From Granulosicoccaceae sp. 1_MG-2023 (GTDB lineage: Bacteria > Pseudomonadota > Gammaproteobacteria > Granulosicoccales > Granulosicoccaceae), in assembly GCA_030546905.1 (NCBI GenBank), contig JAUOPI010000030.1, positions 1 to 42,403 of the forward strand: a stretch of DNA of 42,403 bases, given 5' to 3'. This document shows, piece by piece, positions 16,950 through 25,703 of this stretch; position 1 is the first letter of the stretch; every line of letters starts with the position of its first letter. The notes beneath the pieces are model-generated. The model worked only from the letters and a program-made list of their open reading frames with translations. It was not told where the DNA came from and ran no database searches. Position numbers and translations under genes: made by a program.

Positions 16950-19559
16950 ATGAGCACCAGCGACGCAGCCAAGCAGACCAAACACACACCCATGATGCAG
17001 CAGTACCTGAAAATCAAGGCAGAATTTCAGGACATGCTGGTGTTTTACCGCATGGGCGATTTTTATGAGCTGTTCTATGACGATGCACGTAAAGCGGCGC
17101 GCCTGCTCGATATCACTCTGACCGCACGCGGCAAGTCCGGCGGCAACCCGATTCCCATGGCCGGCATCCCGTTTCACGCCGCCGAGTCCTATCTGGCGCG
17201 ACTGGTCAATCAGGGCGAATCCATCGCCATCTGTGAGCAGATCGGCGATCCGGCCACCAGCAAAGGCCCGGTCGAGCGCGCCGTCACGCGGGTCATTACC
17301 CCCGGCACGGTCACCGATGAGGCACTACTGCGCGAACGCCGCGAGAATCTGCTGGTCGCCATCACCGACCACGAGTCACAACCGGGGCTTGCCACTCTGG
17401 ACCTGGCCAGCGGCCGCTTTACCGTCACGCAGCCGCCGGACCGGCGCACCCTGCTTGAAGAGCTGGCACGCTTACAACCGGCCGAACTCTTGCTGAATGA
17501 AGAAGCGCCGGCCGCGCCCGAACTGACACGCTTCAATACGCGTGGCCGCCCGCCCTGGCATTTCGATGAAACCACCGCCCGCACACACCTGAGCGAACAC
17601 TTCGGCACCCGCGACCTTAGCGGCTTCGGCTGCGAAGAACTCGGCAATGCGGTCGCCGCGGCCGGTTGCGTGTTGCATTATGTGCGCGACACCCAGCGCG
17701 CCTCGTTGCCGCATATTACCGGCCTGATCACCGAGTCGATCAGCGACAGCATCATTATGGACCCGGCCACACGGCGCAATCTGGAACTGGAAATGACCAT
17801 GAGCGGGCAGACTGAAAACAGTCTGTTTGATCTGATCGACGAAACCAGCACCAGCATGGGCAGCCGCGAGCTGCGGCGCTGGCTGAACCGCCCGCTGCGT
17901 GACACCGGCGTACTGATGGAACGCCAGTCCGGTATAGGCGCCCTGCTGGATATCGCGCTGCGCGAAGAACTTCAGGGGCACCTGCGCGGCATGGGCGATA
18001 TTGAGCGGATTCTGACCCGCGTGGCCCTGCTGTCGGCGCGCCCGCGCGATCTGTCGACCCTGCGCAACAGTCTGGCCCTGCTGCCGGAGCTGCAAACCTG
18101 CCTGAGCGGCACCCAATGCGAGGCGCTGCACCGCATCGGCACGGATATCGGCGAGTTCCCCCAGCTGAGCGCGCTGCTGAACAAGGCCATTGTGGAGACC
18201 CCGCCGGTGCAGATCCGCGACGGCGGTGTGCTCGCCGAAGGCTATGATCCGGAGCTGGACGAGCTGCGCAACCTGGGCAATAACGCGGAAGACTTTCTCC
18301 TGCAAATGGAAGCCCGCGAACGCGAAAGCACCGGCATCGGCAGCCTGAAGGTCGGTTACAACCGTGTGCACGGCTATTACATCGAGATCAGCCGCAACAG
18401 CAGCGACGCGGTACCCGACCACTATGTGCGCCGGCAAACCCTGAAAGGCGTCGAGCGCTACATCATCCCGGAGCTCAAAGCCTTTGAAGACAAGGTATTG
18501 AGCGCCCGCGAACGCGCCCTGAGCCGCGAAAAACACCTCTACGAAACCCTGCTGCGTGAGATCGCCGGCGAACTCGAGACCCTGCGCCGGTGCGCCGGCG
18601 CCATCGCCACGCTGGATGTGCTGCTGAGCCTGGCTCAGGTGGCTGACGAACAGCAGTGGTGCGCGCCGCAATTGCGCAGCGAAACCGGCATTTGCATTGA
18701 AGGCGGCCGTCATCCGGTGGTCGAATCACTGATCGACGAGCCCTTTGTGCCGAACGATGTACTGCTCGACGAAAAGCGCCGCATGCTGCTCATCACCGGC
18801 CCCAATATGGGCGGTAAATCAACCTTTATGCGCCAGACCGCACTGATCGTACTGCTGGCCTATATGGGCAGCTACGTGCCGGCCGCCAGCGCGCAAATCG
18901 GCCCGATTGACCGGATCTTCACACGGATCGGCGCATCCGACGACCTCAGCTCCGGGCAGTCGACCTTTATGGTGGAGATGACCGAAGCGGCCAATATTCT
19001 GCACAACGCCAGCAGTCGCAGTCTGGTTCTGATGGATGAAATCGGCCGCGGCACCAGCACTTTCGACGGGCTCTCGCTGGCCTGGGCCTGCGCCGAACAC
19101 CTGGCCGCGCAAAACGCGGCACTGACCCTGTTTGCCACGCATTATTTTGAACTCACCGCCCTGCCCGACAGCCTCGACTGCATTCATAACGTGCATCTTG
19201 ATGCAATAGAGCATCACGGCGAGATCGTTTTCATGCATAATGTGAAGTCCGGACCGGCCAGTCGCAGCTACGGACTGCAGGTTGCCAAACTTGCAGGAAT
19301 ACCCGCCGGCGTGATCAACCGCGCTCAGGAGATGCTTGCCACACTGGAGTCGGGACGACGCCGGGACGGCGGCAACGTTGCCGCGCCGCCCGCGGCCGAA
19401 CCATCTGACCAACTGGACCTGTTCCGGATTGCGCCGGATAAAACCCTGGAAACCCTGTCCGGGCTGGACCCCGACGGGATGACGCCGCGCCGCGCCCTGG
19501 AAACCCTGTACGAACTTAAAGCCCTGTTTGAGGCGGAAATATCCGGCAAGAGTCATTGA
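16950..19559 (+). CDS. mutS: DNA mismatch repair protein MutS
   Basis: Recognises base mismatches and small loops, then recruits MutL. It has 869 residues, near the E. coli length of 853. The mismatch-reading Phe-x-Glu motif is F38-Y-E40, in [10 protein letters not shown]. The connector, lever and clamp regions are complete. The ATPase has Walker A GPNMGGKS (617-624), the segment [11 protein letters not shown], and Walker [16 protein letters not shown]. The C-terminal tetramerisation helix region is present ([12 protein letters not shown] onward). It starts a plus-strand run with nadK and recN. mutL lies 13 kb away on the other strand. Confidence 0.98.
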   Translation: MSTSDAAKQTKHTPMMQQYLKIKAEFQDMLVFYRMGDFYELFYDDARKAARLLDITLTARGKSGGNPIPMAGIPFHAAESYLARLVNQGESIAICEQIGDPATSKGPVERAVTRVITPGTVTDEALLRERRENLLVAITDHESQPGLATLDLASGRFTVTQPPDRRTLLEELARLQPAELLLNEEAPAAPELTRFNTRGRPPWHFDETTARTHLSEHFGTRDLSGFGCEELGNAVAAAGCVLHYVRDTQRASLPHITGLITESISDSIIMDPATRRNLELEMTMSGQTENSLFDLIDETSTSMGSRELRRWLNRPLRDTGVLMERQSGIGALLDIALREELQGHLRGMGDIERILTRVALLSARPRDLSTLRNSLALLPELQTCLSGTQCEALHRIGTDIGEFPQLSALLNKAIVETPPVQIRDGGVLAEGYDPELDELRNLGNNAEDFLLQMEARERESTGIGSLKVGYNRVHGYYIEISRNSSDAVPDHYVRRQTLKGVERYIIPELKAFEDKVLSARERALSREKHLYETLLREIAGELETLRRCAGAIATLDVLLSLAQVADEQQWCAPQLRSETGICIEGGRHPVVESLIDEPFVPNDVLLDEKRRMLLITGPNMGGKSTFMRQTALIVLLAYMGSYVPAASAQIGPIDRIFTRIGASDDLSSGQSTFMVEMTEAANILHNASSRSLVLMDEIGRGTSTFDGLSLAWACAEHLAAQNAALTLFATHYFELTALPDSLDCIHNVHLDAIEHHGEIVFMHNVKSGPASRSYGLQVAKLAGIPAGVINRAQEMLATLESGRRRDGGNVAAPPAAEPSDQLDLFRIAPDKTLETLSGLDPDGMTPRRALETLYELKALFEAEISGKSH

Positions 19560-19617
19560 CGCACAGGGCCATCACAGGCGAGGATGTCGCCGGCTCAGCC
19601 TTAGAGAACCCAAATAC

Positions 19618-20484
19618 GTGCTTAAGAACGCATTTAATAAGGTAGGACTGATCGTCAGATTTAACGATCCGTCGATTTCGGACACGCTTAACGATGTGTA
19701 CGAGAAGCTCAAGACGCGTGGCGTCGGGGTTCTGCTCGACCACACCACACGCGGTCTGCTCGGCGGACCGACGACGGTCGATATCGAAACCATCGGCCGC
19801 GAATGCGATCTGGCGATCGTCATCGGCGGCGACGGCACCCTGCTGCATGCGGCCCGCGAACTGGTCGATTACGATGTGCCGCTGGTCGGCGTTAACCGCG
19901 GACGGCTGGGCTTTCTGGTCGATGTCTGCCCCGATCACGGGCTGGCTCAGCTGGACGAGATTCTCGAAGGACGCTTCCAGTCCGAACAACGCTATATGCT
20001 GGAGACCGAAATCCTCCGCGACGGCGAAATCGTACACCGCTCCTACGCCTTCAATGACATCGTGCTGCGCATCCGCGATGTGCTGCAGATTATGGAATTT
20101 GAAGTGACCGTGGACGGCAGTTTCGTCAACCGCCAGCGTGCCGACGGCATTGTGATTTCCACCCCGTCCGGCTCCACCGCCTACAGCCTGTCCAACGGCG
20201 GTCCGATCCTGAACCCGACACTGGACGCCATGGTGCTGCAGCCGATCTGCGCGCACACCCTGAGCAGCCGCTCGCTGGTGGTCAGCTCCTCCAGCGAAGT
20301 CAGCATCAACCTCTGCGACCAGGGCGTGCCGAATGTACAGGCCGTCTGCGACGGTCAGGTCTATATGGATGCCCAGCCGCATGACCGGATTATCGTGCGT
20401 CGCAAAAGCGAACAGATCCGCCTGCTGCATCCGGAAAGCTACGACTACCACCATATCCTGCGCGAAAAACTCAACTGGCGCTGA
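19618..20484 (+). CDS. nadK: NAD kinase
   Basis: Phosphorylates NAD to NADP. From the GTG at 19618 it has 288 residues, like E. coli NadK (292). The diphosphate-binding GGDG motif is at 70-73 (IGGDGTLLHAA). The second conserved block is STPSGSTAYSLSNGGPIL, and the C-terminal region is RSLVVSSSSEVSI. A longer frame reaches back into the mutS stop region, but that extension ([17 protein letters not shown]) is not family-like. The ribosome binding site before the GTG is weak. nadK directly before recN is a common gammaproteobacterial arrangement. Confidence 0.95.
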   Translation: MLKNAFNKVGLIVRFNDPSISDTLNDVYEKLKTRGVGVLLDHTTRGLLGGPTTVDIETIGRECDLAIVIGGDGTLLHAARELVDYDVPLVGVNRGRLGFLVDVCPDHGLAQLDEILEGRFQSEQRYMLETEILRDGEIVHRSYAFNDIVLRIRDVLQIMEFEVTVDGSFVNRQRADGIVISTPSGSTAYSLSNGGPILNPTLDAMVLQPICAHTLSSRSLVVSSSSEVSINLCDQGVPNVQAVCDGQVYMDAQPHDRIIVRRKSEQIRLLHPESYDYHHILREKLNWR

Positions 20485-20513
20485 AGCCCGCCTGCGCGAC
20501 CGAGACGAGCCCC

Positions 20514-22241
20514 ATGCTTGCCCAATTGCTGATCCGCAATTTCGCCATTATTGACCAGTCCGAACTCGACCTGAGCGGTGGCATGACCGCCCTCACGGGC
20601 GAGACCGGCGCCGGTAAATCCATCCTGCTTGACGCCCTCGGTCTGGTCCTCGGCGACCGCGCCGACACCGACAGCATCCGCGATGGCACCGATAAAGCGG
20701 AAATTACCGCCGTATTCCAGACTCACGACAACACGCGCGTGCGCGACTGGCTGACCGAACACGATCTGGATGCCGACGGCGAATGCATCATGCGCCGCGT
20801 GATCTCGCGCGACAACCGCTCGCGCGCCTATATCAACGGCAGCCCCGTGGCCCTGCAGATGCTGCGCACCCTGGGCGAGATGCTGGTCAATATTCACGGC
20901 CAGCACGAGCACCAGTCACTGACGCGCAGCGACTATCAGCGCCGCCTGCTCGATGCCCACGCCGGCAACCAGGCCCTGCTCGACGAACTGCGCAGCGCGT
21001 CACTGGAATGGGAACGCGCCCTTAAACGCCTTGAGGAAATCGCCGGCCAGCGCGAACAACGCGAGCAGCGACTGGAACTGCTGCAGTTCCAGCTGCAGGA
21101 ATTCGACGCGCTCAATCCCGATCCGGAAGAAATCGCCACCATCGAGGCCGAACACAAGCGTGCCGCCAACTCCGGCACCATCTACGATCTGGCCAGCCAG
21201 GCCGCCAACGCGCTTTACGAAGACGACAACGCGATTCACTCGCAGCTCACAGCCATTGAGCAGCGCCTGATCCAACTTGCCGCGCTCGACGAACGTGCCG
21301 CCGAGTTTGCCGGCATGATCAGCTCTGCGGCCATTCAGTGCAGCGAAGCGGCTGACGGCCTGCGCGGCTACCTGGGCTTGATCGATGCCGACCCGGCGCG
21401 CCTGCAATGGCTCGACGAACGCCTGTCGGCCTACCATGCGCTGGCCCGCAAACACCAGATCCCGCTGGTGGAACTGGTCGAGCGCGCCGAAGCCCTGCGG
21501 GCCGAGGTCGGGGAACTGGAAAACTCCGATATCACGCTGGAGAATCTGGAAAAGGAATGCGCGGAAAAAGCCGCGGTTTACGCCGCTGTGGCCGCACGCC
21601 TCAGCGAAACCCGCAAACAAGCCGCCGAGAGCATGAGCACGCAGATCTCCGCGGCCATGCAGGATCTGGCCATGAAAGGCGGGGTGTTCGCGATTGAGGT
21701 GGAGCCGCGCCCGGCCGAACGACCCAATCCGCTGGGCTGCGACGACATCCGTTTTCTGGTGTCGGCCAACCCCGGGCAAAAGCCCCGCCCGCTGGGCAAG
21801 GTCGCCTCAGGCGGCGAATTGTCCCGTATCAGCCTGGCCGTACAGCTGATCGCGGCCGGCCATCAAAGCGTGCCGACCATGATTTTCGACGAGGTCGACA
21901 CCGGTGTGGGTGGCGCCGTGGCCGAGACCGTCGGGCGCTTTCTGCGCATGCTCGGCGAGAACGCGCAAATCCTCTGCGTCACCCACCTGCCGCAGGTCGC
22001 CTCACAGGCCCATCACCACCTGCGTGTAAGCAAAGAGACCGACGGCAAGCGCACCGAAACACGCCTTACGCCGCTGGACGACACGGAGACCCTGGAAGAA
22101 ATTTCCCGCATGCTCGGCGGTCACGACATCACCGAACAGACCCGCGAACACGCCCGCGAGATGCTGGCCCGTGCCGGTCAGGCACCAGCGGCGCCCAAAC
22201 CCACACGAAAAAAAAACCGCGCCAAGAAAAACGCCGGCTGA
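20514..22241 (+). CDS. recN: DNA repair protein RecN
   Basis: SMC-like ATPase for double-strand break repair. It has 575 residues, with Walker A GETGAGKS at 29-36 and IHGQHEHQSL near 127. The central region is a long coiled coil (about 150-370). The C-terminal half carries the ABC signature (KVASGGELSRISLAVQ) and Walker B TMIFDEVDTGVGG. The C-terminus is basic and Ala/Pro-rich (APAAPKPTRKKNRAKKNAG). The stop codon lies inside the downstream terminator hairpin. No LexA box is evident in the 29-bp gap after nadK. Confidence 0.97.
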   Translation: MLAQLLIRNFAIIDQSELDLSGGMTALTGETGAGKSILLDALGLVLGDRADTDSIRDGTDKAEITAVFQTHDNTRVRDWLTEHDLDADGECIMRRVISRDNRSRAYINGSPVALQMLRTLGEMLVNIHGQHEHQSLTRSDYQRRLLDAHAGNQALLDELRSASLEWERALKRLEEIAGQREQREQRLELLQFQLQEFDALNPDPEEIATIEAEHKRAANSGTIYDLASQAANALYEDDNAIHSQLTAIEQRLIQLAALDERAAEFAGMISSAAIQCSEAADGLRGYLGLIDADPARLQWLDERLSAYHALARKHQIPLVELVERAEALRAEVGELENSDITLENLEKECAEKAAVYAAVAARLSETRKQAAESMSTQISAAMQDLAMKGGVFAIEVEPRPAERPNPLGCDDIRFLVSANPGQKPRPLGKVASGGELSRISLAVQLIAAGHQSVPTMIFDEVDTGVGGAVAETVGRFLRMLGENAQILCVTHLPQVASQAHHHLRVSKETDGKRTETRLTPLDDTETLEEISRMLGGHDITEQTREHAREMLARAGQAPAAPKPTRKKNRAKKNAG

Positions 22242-22254
22242 TGCCGGCGTTTTT
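22226..22254. terminator. Bidirectional terminator between recN and fur
   Basis: Stem AACGCCGGC/GCCGGCGTT (22230-22238 with 22243-22251) and a 4-nt loop. It has A-rich DNA on one side and Ts on the other, so it can serve both convergent genes. It overlaps the recN stop codon. Confidence 0.85.
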
Positions 22255-22284
22255 GTAAATCCAGTGTGGCGACAAGCGCCGCGA

Positions 22285-22704
22285 TCAGCTCTTGGCCTTG
22301 GCCACGCCGTACAACACCAGCTTATGATCGGTCAGCTCGTAACCGAGCTCCTCGGCAATCTCCAGCAAACGTTTTTCGATAATCTCATCGCGGAACTCGG
22401 CAACCTCGCCGGTTTTTACACAAACGATATGATCATGACTTTCGCCGGTATCGAGCTCGTAGATTTTTTTGCCGCCGTCGAAGTCATGCCGCGTCACCAG
22501 ACCGGCCGCCTCGAACTGGGTCAGCACCCGGTAAACCGTGGCCAGACCCACATCCGCATCCGCATCCAACAGCGCCCGGTAAACATCCTCCGCGCTCATA
22601 TGTCTGTCTTTTGAGTTCTCGAGGAGCTCCAGAATTTTCACCCGCGGCAAAGTTACCTTTAGCCCGGCCTTTTTTAAATCCAGTGAACTTGAGTTCTTAT
22701 CCAT
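22285..22704 (-). CDS. fur: Ferric uptake regulator Fur
   Basis: Iron-responsive repressor, 139 residues. The winged-helix domain includes KAGLKVTLPRVKILELLE and the recognition helix region DVGLATVYRVLTQFEAAGL. The metal-binding part has ESHDHIVCVKTGEVAEF. The second cysteine of the E. coli CxxC pair is replaced by threonine, as in Pseudomonas-type Fur, so this is not a defect. It is divergent from bamE and convergent with recN, a standard neighbourhood. Confidence 0.97.
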   Translation of the reverse strand: MDKNSSSLDLKKAGLKVTLPRVKILELLENSKDRHMSAEDVYRALLDADADVGLATVYRVLTQFEAAGLVTRHDFDGGKKIYELDTGESHDHIVCVKTGEVAEFRDEIIEKRLLEIAEELGYELTDHKLVLYGVAKAKS

Positions 22705-22795
22705 CCCGACTATTGAAACTCCGGTTGGTCGTGATAGTCCGGCGCGTCGGCCAAGCAGCCGTGCCGGACATCAGCAGTCTTGTAGAAGTCGCTGT

Positions 22796-22826
22796 AGTAT
22801 ACGACAATTAGTGCCCGATTTCGCAA
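22796..22826 (-). promoter_or_regulatory. Candidate fur promoter
   Basis: On the minus strand, -35 TTGCGA (22821-22826) and -10 TATACT (22796-22801), 19 bp apart. The -10 is good; the spacing is long, so confidence is low. It overlaps the divergent bamE upstream region. I saw no strong 19-bp Fur box. Confidence 0.35.
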
Positions 22827-22839
22827 AGCAAAATATGCA

Positions 22840-23187
22840 ATGAATCTTCGTATCATCCTGCTGGCCTGCCTTATTTCCCTGACCGGCGCTTGCGGAAACC
22901 CGATCTGGCTGCCACCGGCACATAAGATTGACATTCAGCAAGGCAATCTGGTGGACCAGGAACAGGTTGTACAACTACGCGAAGGCATGTCCCGCGACGA
23001 GGTCCGGCAACTGCTCGGCGAACCGGTACTGAAACCGACGGTGGACGCGGACCGCTGGGACTATGTCTACACCAAAGGCCGCTCCGGCGAACACGTCAAA
23101 GCCCGGCGCCTGACGGTGTTTTTTGAACAGGAGCGTGTCAGCCGCATCGAAGACGACTACGCGCCCCTGAACACCGCGGGCAACTAG
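22840..23187 (+). CDS. bamE: Outer membrane assembly lipoprotein BamE (SmpA/OmlA)
   Basis: Lipoprotein of the BAM complex that inserts beta-barrel proteins into the outer membrane. It has 115 residues, with a lipoprotein signal ending in the lipobox LTGAC (C18). The BamE fold signature follows: DIQQGNLVDQEQVVQLREGM, SRDEVRQLLGEPVL and DRWDYVYT. It is divergent from fur across 135 bp. Its stop codon overlaps the stop of the convergent rnfH at a CTAG. No clear ribosome binding site precedes the ATG. Confidence 0.96.
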   Translation: MNLRIILLACLISLTGACGNPIWLPPAHKIDIQQGNLVDQEQVVQLREGMSRDEVRQLLGEPVLKPTVDADRWDYVYTKGRSGEHVKARRLTVFFEQERVSRIEDDYAPLNTAGN

Positions 23188-23507
23188 TCCGCGCCGGCGG
23201 CCTTATCCGGCAGCTCGCCGCCGCCCTTCTTCATCCGCTTGCCTTCGGCAGCGCGTTTTTTACGTACAGCTTTGGGATCTGCGATCAGCTCGCGGTAGAT
23301 TTCCACACGGTCACCCTCACGCAGGACCTGCTTGTCCGGCACCGCCTTGCCGAAAATGCCCAGCTTGCGCTCGCTGAAGTCCTCGTCCGGAAAATCCTGC
23401 GCCAGCGGCGCCAGCGCGACCGCCTCGCGTGCGGTGATACCTTCTTCCACCTCCAGCGTGTAGATCTTTTGTCGGGACGGTAAGGCAAATGCCACTTCGA
23501 TACGCAT
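23184..23507 (-). CDS. rnfH: RnfH family protein (ubiquitin-like fold)
   Basis: Small protein of unknown precise role, paired with ratA in many proteobacteria. From the ATG at 23507 it has 107 residues: RIEVAFALPSRQKIYTLEVE, KLGIFGKAVPDKQVLREGDR and VEIYRELIADPKAVRKKRA are typical. A longer frame (to 23552) lies inside ratA and is not family-like. A GAGG site just inside the ratA end supports the chosen start. The C-terminus is Lys/Gly-rich. The stop overlaps the bamE stop in convergent orientation. Confidence 0.92.
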   Translation of the reverse strand: MRIEVAFALPSRQKIYTLEVEEGITAREAVALAPLAQDFPDEDFSERKLGIFGKAVPDKQVLREGDRVEIYRELIADPKAVRKKRAAEGKRMKKGGGELPDKAAGAD

Positions 23508-23508
23508 C

Positions 23509-23946
23509 TTATCCTCGCTTATAAACCTGATTGGCACGTTTGACAAAGGCATCGACCAGAGTGGAACAGATTTCCGAAAAGACCGGATTGAGCACCGCCC
23601 CCAACATCCGGCTGGAAAAAGAGAACTCCATATCCAGCGTCACCTTGCAGCCCTTCTCACCCAGCGGCACAAAACGCCAGATGCCTTCGAGCTTATCGAA
23701 GGGGCCGTCCTCCAGATGCAGATGAATCTCGGCATCGGGGATCATGCTATTGCGCGTGGTAAAAGACTTGTTAAGCGGCCCGCGGGCCATTTCCAGCGTT
23801 GCCCGCTGAGTGGTTTCGTCGCGTTCGAGCACTTCGGCACGCCGGCACCAGGGCAAAAAGCCCGGGTAATGCTCAACCTCATTGACCAGACGGTACATCT
23901 CGTGCGGCGTGTGCATGACCAGTGCGGACTTACAGATGCGTGTCAT
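23509..23946 (-). CDS. ratA: RatA family protein (START-like / polyketide cyclase fold)
   Basis: A 145-residue member of the RatA/Coq10-like family. In E. coli RatA was described as blocking 70S ribosome association; a coenzyme Q-binding role is proposed for relatives. Conserved segments are SALVMHTPHEMYRLVNEVEH, YPGFLPWCRRAEVLE, FTTRNSM and VDAFVKRANQVY. The gene ends 1 bp before the rnfH start codon, so they form a coupled pair. It is divergent from smpB. A 10-residue frame overlaps its start codon. Confidence 0.92.
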   Translation of the reverse strand: MTRICKSALVMHTPHEMYRLVNEVEHYPGFLPWCRRAEVLERDETTQRATLEMARGPLNKSFTTRNSMIPDAEIHLHLEDGPFDKLEGIWRFVPLGEKGCKVTLDMEFSFSSRMLGAVLNPVFSEICSTLVDAFVKRANQVYKRG

Positions 23947-23975
23947 AGTCGCACCCGCCGCGAAGAAAAACTCAT
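23943..23975 (-). CDS. Possible leader peptide overlapping the ratA start
   Basis: A 10-residue frame, [10 protein letters not shown], begins at 23975 after a good ribosome binding site (GAGG, 5 nt spacing). Its TGA overlaps the ratA ATG as ATGA. ratA itself has only a weak site, so the frame could couple or deliver ribosomes to ratA. The call rests on geometry alone. Confidence 0.3.
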   Translation of the reverse strand: MSFSSRRVRL

Positions 23976-24008
23976 AGCTACCTCGTTCTTAAATTTGTCT
24001 GTTGCGCG

Positions 24009-24014
24009 TATAAT
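24009..24014 (+). promoter_or_regulatory. -10 element placed for a leaderless smpB transcript
   Basis: A perfect TATAAT, with TTCTTA 17 bp upstream (23986-23991) as a weak -35. Transcription would start near 24021, the A of the second ATG of smpB. Confidence 0.55.
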
Positions 24015-24020
24015 GCAATG

Positions 24021-24506
24021 ATGTCAAAACAAAAGAAATCCAACAAGAAAGGCAGCGGAGGCTCTCGCATCACCGAGAACCGCCGTGCGCGTTACGACTA
24101 CCAGATCGAAGAGAATTTCGAGGCAGGCCTGTCACTGATGGGCTGGGAAGTCAAAAGCCTTCGTGACGGCCGGGTCCAGCTTAACGACACCTACGTAATG
24201 ATCCGCAACGGTGAGGCCTGGCTGGTTGCCTGCCAGATCACCCCGCTGCTGTCGGCCTCCACCCACGTGGACACAAACCCGACCCGCGCCCGCAAGCTTT
24301 TGCTCCACCGCCGCGAACTGAACAAGCTGATCGGCATGGTCGAACGCAAAGGCTATACGCTCGTGCCGCTTGCCATGTACTGGAAAAACGGCAGGGTCAA
24401 GCTTGATGTAGGGCTCGGCAAGGGCAAGAAAGAATACGACAAGCGCGCCACCGAAAAAGCGCGCGACTGGTCACGCGACAAGCAGCGCATTATGCGCCGC
24501 GGCTAA
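24021..24506 (+). CDS. smpB: SsrA-binding protein SmpB
   Basis: Partner of tmRNA in rescue of stalled ribosomes. It has 161 residues with the OB-fold core: [35 protein letters not shown], then [11 protein letters not shown]. The basic tail ends [16 protein letters not shown]. Two adjacent ATGs (24018 and 24021) are possible. The second coincides with the predicted transcription start, and no ribosome binding site precedes either. It is convergent with dnaQ, with a 13-bp gap. Confidence 0.97.
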   Translation: MSKQKKSNKKGSGGSRITENRRARYDYQIEENFEAGLSLMGWEVKSLRDGRVQLNDTYVMIRNGEAWLVACQITPLLSASTHVDTNPTRARKLLLHRRELNKLIGMVERKGYTLVPLAMYWKNGRVKLDVGLGKGKKEYDKRATEKARDWSRDKQRIMRRG

Positions 24507-24519
24507 GCCAGGCGCTGCC

Positions 24520-25221
24520 TCAGGCATCATCCCAGAGGCAGCCGTTGGCTCCGGTTTTGGCCAGCGTCTCGAGCCAGGCCGCATGCGCCTCCAGCTCTTC
24601 GCCCTGCGCCCGCACCACGCGCAGGGAGGCGGGCTTGACCACCTCATCGACCGCTTCCTCATCACCGTCATCCGACCCGCCCGCCGCATCCAGCACCAGC
24701 GCAGTCTGCCCGCCGCTCATCAGCAGGTAGACGTCAGCCAGAATCTCCGAGTCAAGCAAGGCGCCGTGCAGGGTACGGTGCGCATTATTGATATCAAGAC
24801 GTTTACACAGCGCATCCAGCGTATTGCGCTGGCCCGGATACATCTCCCGCGCCATGGCCAGGGTATCGAGCACCGTGCAGTAGTCTTCGATCCGCTTGTC
24901 GATACCGGCCCAGCGCAGCTCCGCATTCAGAAAGCCGACGTCAAACGCGGCGTTGTGAATCACCAGTTGCGCGCCTTCGATATAGCTGAGGAACTCATCG
25001 ACCACGTCCCCGAAACGCGGCTTGTCGGCGAGAAACTCATTGGTGATACCGTGCACTTCCACCGCACCCTGATCGATAACCCGGTCAGGCTGCAGATACT
25101 TATGGTAGTTATTGCCGGTAATCTGCCGGTCCAGCACCTCAACGCAACCGATCTCGATAATACGGTGGCCGTCGCTGTGCTCAAGACCGGTGGTTTCCGT
25201 ATCCAGTACAATCTGACGCAT
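24520..25221 (-). CDS. dnaQ: DNA polymerase III epsilon subunit (proofreading exonuclease)
   Basis: 3'-5' proofreading subunit of the replicative polymerase. It has 233 residues, with ExoI LDTETTGLE (D7, E9), ExoII IHNAAFDVGFLNAEL and the ExoIII-epsilon block AHRTLHGALLDSEILADVYL. A C-terminal clamp-binding-like segment GGQTALVLD follows, then the region that contacts the alpha subunit. It starts 1 bp after the rnhA stop on the same strand. In E. coli rnhA and dnaQ are divergent; here they are co-directional and probably co-transcribed. Confidence 0.97.
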   Translation of the reverse strand: MRQIVLDTETTGLEHSDGHRIIEIGCVEVLDRQITGNNYHKYLQPDRVIDQGAVEVHGITNEFLADKPRFGDVVDEFLSYIEGAQLVIHNAAFDVGFLNAELRWAGIDKRIEDYCTVLDTLAMAREMYPGQRNTLDALCKRLDINNAHRTLHGALLDSEILADVYLLMSGGQTALVLDAAGGSDDGDEEAVDEVVKPASLRVVRAQGEELEAHAAWLETLAKTGANGCLWDDA

Positions 25222-25222
25222 C

Positions 25223-25654
25223 TCAGGACTCCAGTTCGTCTATACCCAGATTCGCAAGCGCATCGACCCGTTCGTTCTCGGGGTGCCCGCTATGGCCTTT
25301 GACCCATTCCCAGGTCACCTCATGACCGCTCAGCAGCGCATCGAGCTTTTGCCACAGATCGGTGTTTTTGACCGGCTGTCCGGCGGCCGTACGCCAGCGG
25401 CGTTTTTTCCAGTTCGGCATCCATTCGGTCACACCTTTCATCACATATTGCGAATCGGTGGTGATATGGACCCGGCTGGGCTTTTTAAGCGCTGACAGGC
25501 CTTCGATGACCGCTGTCATTTCCATGCGGTTGTTGGTGGTTTCGGCTTCGCCGCCGTGCAGTTCGCGGACACGATCGCCCTTGCGCAGCAACGCCCCCCA
25601 GCCGCCCGGGCCGGGATTGCCACGGCAGGCGCCGTCTGTAAAAAGTTCAATCAT
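25223..25654 (-). CDS. rnhA: Ribonuclease HI
   Basis: Degrades RNA in RNA-DNA hybrids. It has 143 residues. Active-site acids are D7 ([18 protein letters not shown]), E45 ([13 protein letters not shown]) and D67 ([12 protein letters not shown]); the C-terminal [18 protein letters not shown] supplies the catalytic histidine and last aspartate. It lies 49 bp downstream of a methyltransferase gene on the same strand and directly before dnaQ. Confidence 0.97.
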   Translation of the reverse strand: MIELFTDGACRGNPGPGGWGALLRKGDRVRELHGGEAETTNNRMEMTAVIEGLSALKKPSRVHITTDSQYVMKGVTEWMPNWKKRRWRTAAGQPVKNTDLWQKLDALLSGHEVTWEWVKGHSGHPENERVDALANLGIDELES

Positions 25655-25703
25655 AAGGTTTTTTTGTGTGGTTCAGGCCCGGACAAACAGCCTGCGGAAG
25701 AAA

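Noticed and set aside
17472-18713. A 413-codon frame antisense to mutS
   Set aside because: Composition is Ala/Gln/His-rich and follows the codon bias of mutS; no ribosome binding site or recognisable domain.
22285-22704. Fur lacking the second cysteine of the CxxC pair
   Set aside because: Pseudomonas-type Fur proteins share this; the cysteine pair is not universal, so it is not a defect.
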